Assembly: GCA_913060495.1 (NCBI GenBank)
Contig: CAJXRP010000003.1
Location: 1-64,000 of the forward strand
Length of the DNA stretch: 64,000 nucleotides
Origin: an uncultured Gammaproteobacteria bacterium
GTDB taxonomy: Bacteria; Pseudomonadota; Gammaproteobacteria; Pseudomonadales; Pseudohongiellaceae
Reading direction: 5' to 3'
This document shows positions 61,387 through 64,000 of the stretch, one piece after another (position 1 is the stretch's first letter; the number at the start of each line of letters is the position of its first letter). The position numbers were made by a program, and so were the translations under genes. A model generated the notes under the pieces. That model did not search any database, was not told where the DNA came from, and saw only the letters and a list, made by a program, of their open reading frames with translations.

Positions 61387-63609
61387 CTAGAAAGTGCCAT
61401 TTACCTTAAAGCTAAATTCCCGCCCGGTAATAGTGCAGCGTTGCTCGATCTCTTCCAAGATATTGGCAGAGATGCGCCCCACAAAACGTGAGCGTCTTCT
61501 GCATTGTGCGCCATTAGTCAAAGCACCAAAATCTAGACGATAGGTAATTCCGCGGGAATCTCGAATCTCGGAGAATAAATTCACCCGTGGCTCGCCTACG
61601 TTGAACACGATATCATCGACATCGTATCGGAACATGCCACCGTCGATGCGATCGAAATACTGCATGCCCCAGTTCATTCGTAGCTTGGGAATGTCATGCC
61701 TGAATGTGAGAGTAAAACGGCCACGCTGGAAGTTCTGAAAGCGTCTTTCGATGCCCAGAAAAGGGTCGGTTACTTCAGAATCTTGAAGATTCAGGCCGGT
61801 GGTAACAAGCAGGTTCGGCATATTGATCATGCCCATGCGAATACTGGCATTCAAGTTCAAGCCATATTCAACACCGTCGCCTATATTGCCATTTGCCGAG
61901 CGCAGATTGGTTTCATCGGTGGTGACATCCAAGCGATCGATAACATCTTCGTGCTGGGCATAGAAAAGCTCGGCAGTGAGTACGCCGGCATCGTTAGGCA
62001 GGCGATATTCAGAGTTGAAGGTATAGCGCCATTGCCATTGTTGCCTAAGCGAAGCGTTTCCTGCCAGCGTGGCTGATTCGTTATCTTCTTCGTCATTCAC
62101 TGCCACGAAGTCCGCAAAGCTCAGTTGGTTGACGATTTTTTCTACGCCGCCGCGTAGTTGAAGGGCAGGTGTTAGGTTGTAGCGAAAATCAATCTTCGGT
62201 TTCACGAAGTTGAAGTCGCGCGTATTGGATACGTCGCCAGATTGAGAAATTTCCGAAGTCTCATAGATGAGGGTGCTCTCGAGAGACATCTTCGAGTTGA
62301 TTACCCAGTTGTGAATAATAAAGGGCTCATAGCGAACTTCTTCAACTGTGGAATTTGCATTTGATACGGTCTGGGGTGTTAGTCCGCCTGTGGATTCTGA
62401 GGTGATGCCGCCATCGATGAGAAGCCCGAGTGCGAGAGAGGAATCCAGTGTTGTCTGCGCGCGCTCAACGCCGAACTCGATATCCTGGCCATTGAAGACA
62501 TCCATCGTGTAAGAGCCACGCACGATCTGTTCTTCGGTAACGCTAGTAGTATCCAAGAATAGATTCTTCTCCTCTGCTGCGTTGCTGTCGAGCAGAAACC
62601 GCTCTCTACCAGCATCGCGATTGTCTTGGTTTGCGATGCCTAGCAGTTTGAATCGATTGCCATTTTCACGTCTAAATTCGTAGTCGCCGCCTATTTCCCA
62701 ATTGTCTCTATCCGCGGGCAGGTATTCTCGCTCAGTAGTAAGAGTATTGGGTTGTACACGCAGATTAGTGGTAAAGCGATCTAGGTCCGTAGGAGAGTCC
62801 TGAACTGCGTACAATGCATTGACGCGAAAGCTGCTGTTGCTGCCGAAGTCATAACCAAGGTTCATGCTGAGTTCGTTGTTTATTGCATCGCGCGTTCTCT
62901 CTTCGATTACTCGATCATTGATCGAGTAATCACCTAGGCGGCTGTTCTCTTTGTTGATTGCGTTGTTGTAATTCGGGCGGGAACTTGCGCTGAGTAAATA
63001 ATTGAAATTTCCACTCTGGCCGCCTATCGAGGCCGCGCCACCGGGAACGTATTCTCCGTCTTGTGCGCGACGCACATTCGCCTCATAGGAGATGCTGCTC
63101 GAAGCGAGTTCTTCGAAAAGCACCACATTGACAACTTGGCCACTACCACGCACATCAAGATCGCCTGAGGTGCCACGTATAATTTGAAATTCCTTTACCT
63201 GATCTGCGCTGATTCGGGCTAACAAGTCGCTGGTCTGATTATTCTTGCCTGCAGTGCGCTTACCGTTGATGAGGACCTCGTTACCACCGCTGTTTCCACC
63301 GCCAAGTCCGCGGCCTCCAGAGGAAGGATTGCCCCCACCGGGAATGCCACCGCCGCCGCCCCGAGGTGAAGAATTATCTTGGCCTGGAATTCGGTCCAGC
63401 ATGTCTTTGGCAGTGATGGGGGCCCATTGAGAAAAATACTCTGCGGGGTAGATGACAGTGGAATTCTCGCCATCTGTATCCTGAGCCAGCAGGCTGTGGG
63501 GCATTGCTACTGCCAATAGAAGAGCTGCGCCAATATGAACTGCTGAGCGCTTAGATATTCTAGATAGTGTGGAAGCAATGAAGTCGATGATACGGGCAAG
63601 AAAGATCAT
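61387..63609 (-). CDS. Small TonB-dependent receptor-like outer membrane protein with Gly-rich plug insert
   Basis: A 740-residue protein with a signal peptide ending L-L-A-Q. The plug domain begins with T-A-K-D-M-L-D-R-I-P-G and contains an unusual Gly/Pro/Ser-rich insert (about residues 75-112) before E-V-L-I-N-G-K-R-T-A-G-K, then V-K-E-F-Q-I-I-R-G-T-S-G-D-L-D-V-R-G-S-G-Q-V-V-N-V. The remainder is a beta-barrel of alternating amphipathic strands, ending in the aromatic F-K-V-N-G-T-F typical of outer membrane proteins. Not a clear siderophore receptor; TonB box not identified. Convergent with the cupin gene. Confidence 0.78.
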   Translation of the reverse strand: MIFLARIIDFIASTLSRISKRSAVHIGAALLLAVAMPHSLLAQDTDGENSTVIYPAEYFSQWAPITAKDMLDRIPGQDNSSPRGGGGGIPGGGNPSSGGRGLGGGNSGGNEVLINGKRTAGKNNQTSDLLARISADQVKEFQIIRGTSGDLDVRGSGQVVNVVLFEELASSSISYEANVRRAQDGEYVPGGAASIGGQSGNFNYLLSASSRPNYNNAINKENSRLGDYSINDRVIEERTRDAINNELSMNLGYDFGSNSSFRVNALYAVQDSPTDLDRFTTNLRVQPNTLTTEREYLPADRDNWEIGGDYEFRRENGNRFKLLGIANQDNRDAGRERFLLDSNAAEEKNLFLDTTSVTEEQIVRGSYTMDVFNGQDIEFGVERAQTTLDSSLALGLLIDGGITSESTGGLTPQTVSNANSTVEEVRYEPFIIHNWVINSKMSLESTLIYETSEISQSGDVSNTRDFNFVKPKIDFRYNLTPALQLRGGVEKIVNQLSFADFVAVNDEEDNESATLAGNASLRQQWQWRYTFNSEYRLPNDAGVLTAELFYAQHEDVIDRLDVTTDETNLRSANGNIGDGVEYGLNLNASIRMGMINMPNLLVTTGLNLQDSEVTDPFLGIERRFQNFQRGRFTLTFRHDIPKLRMNWGMQYFDRIDGGMFRYDVDDIVFNVGEPRVNLFSEIRDSRGITYRLDFGALTNGAQCRRRSRFVGRISANILEEIEQRCTITGREFSFKVNGTF

Positions 63610-63866
63610 ACAAAAAAGGGCCTGTCTTTAATGGCGAGTCGTCATGTCTCGCGGTTACTATTTCGGGCCGAATTGTACTGGTAAATGGCATGGAAATAGT
63701 GCTTTTGTTACAAACTGACAAGAAATGGAGGACAACTATCGATGAGGGTCAATCGCGCTAGGTACTTGGATGTGCAATACCTCGAAAGCGCTCGTCACTA
63801 ATGCTTGGGCTGGAATTATGCTAGCTTGTGTCTGAATCTAAGGGCATTAACTAGGAGCTTATACCG

Positions 63867-64000
63867 TTGGGCGAATCTCACTCAGATCCAATTCATTATC
63901 GCAGTCTTTGCAGCGTCGCTGACGCGATTCATGATGGCCAGATATCTCCTGTCGAGCTGACTGAAAAACTGCTGTCTCGCATCGGCTCTATTGACGGGCA
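63867..64000 (+). CDS. Start of an amidase-family protein, truncated by the window edge
   Basis: The last 134 bases form an open frame of 44 codons plus two bases, starting at TTG 63867, 8 bases after AGGAGC (63853-63858). The peptide S-V-A-D-A-I-H-D-G-Q-I-S-P-V-E-L with L-S-R-I-G-S-I-D-G matches the N-terminal helix of amidase signature (GatA-like) enzymes, which hydrolyse amides with a Ser-Ser-Lys triad. The triad lies beyond the window. Confidence 0.7.
   Translation, partial: MGESHSDPIHYRSLCSVADAIHDGQISPVELTEKLLSRIGSIDG

Noticed and set aside
1..64000. Search for CRISPR arrays, tRNA or rRNA genes, transposases, integrases, toxin-antitoxin pairs and known defence genes
   Set aside because: No direct repeats with regular spacers, no recognisable RNA gene cores and no mobile or defence proteins were seen by reading; small or divergent ones could be missed without computation.

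Overview
The window looks like chromosomal DNA from a free-living, aerobic, heterotrophic gammaproteobacterium, probably marine. The basis is gene content: a two-domain UspE-type stress protein, YghU-type glutathione transferase, Tex, a TIGR02647-type small protein, the MoxR/DUF58/TgpA trio, SulP plus carbonic anhydrase, PQQ dehydrogenases, and many lipoproteins and Tat substrates. An oligotrophic marine lineage of the OM182/Pseudohongiella kind would fit, but that placement is inference. I found no rRNA, tRNA, CRISPR, insertion sequence, prophage or plasmid gene. Coding density is high and the genes sit in short operons with several textbook terminators.

Layout. 1-5.3 kb: the 3' end of an unknown gene, an aldehyde dehydrogenase with a class V aminotransferase, a Ca2+/Na+ antiporter-type protein and UspE. 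5.3-9 kb: an exported beta-lactamase-fold hydrolase, a truncated MEKHLA-like ORF, a methyltransferase, a GST and a TIGR02647 protein. 9-19.7 kb: the first member of an unnamed exported 'GVWNF' family, an MBL hydrolase with a polysaccharide deacetylase, an S46 dipeptidyl-peptidase, two PQQ-type beta-propeller dehydrogenases, an MBL-like protein and a nitronate monooxygenase. 19.7-23.3 kb: a LysR regulator divergent from beta-carbonic anhydrase and a SulP/STAS transporter, probably a bicarbonate uptake module. 23.3-30.4 kb: a minus-strand run of exported proteins (FG-GAP protein, two more serine hydrolases, an M1 aminopeptidase lipoprotein). 30.6-37.5 kb: a degenerate endonuclease-fold protein, the second GVWNF protein, small exported proteins, a GcvA-like LysR regulator, a degenerate aspartic-protease-like protein, an SRPBCC protein and a DUF1080 protein.

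37.6-42 kb: moxR, DUF58 and tgpA-like genes. 42.1-45.9 kb: an operon of PQQ alcohol-type dehydrogenase, a small anchored protein, gamma-carbonic anhydrase and an exported MBL hydrolase, closed by a strong hairpin. 46-53 kb: an MDR oxidoreductase, the third GVWNF protein, a monooxygenase-fold protein, an apparently exported RidA with a flavin reductase, and Tex. 53-59 kb: a DUF1800/DUF1501 pair divergent from two Tat-exported PLP aminotransferase-like proteins. 59-64 kb: a dienelactone hydrolase, YghU, a cupin, a small TonB-receptor-like protein and the first 44 codons of an amidase.

Together the genes suggest scavenging of peptides, esters, alcohols or sugars through a well-equipped periplasm, with PQQ enzymes feeding electrons to the respiratory chain and a carbonic anhydrase/SulP pair for inorganic carbon. 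I did not find a clear new defence or mobile system. The most unusual items are the periplasmic PLP aminotransferase pair, the three-copy GVWNF family, several enzyme-fold proteins that have lost signature residues (endonuclease, aspartic protease, one PQQ dehydrogenase), and the apparently lipidated RidA.
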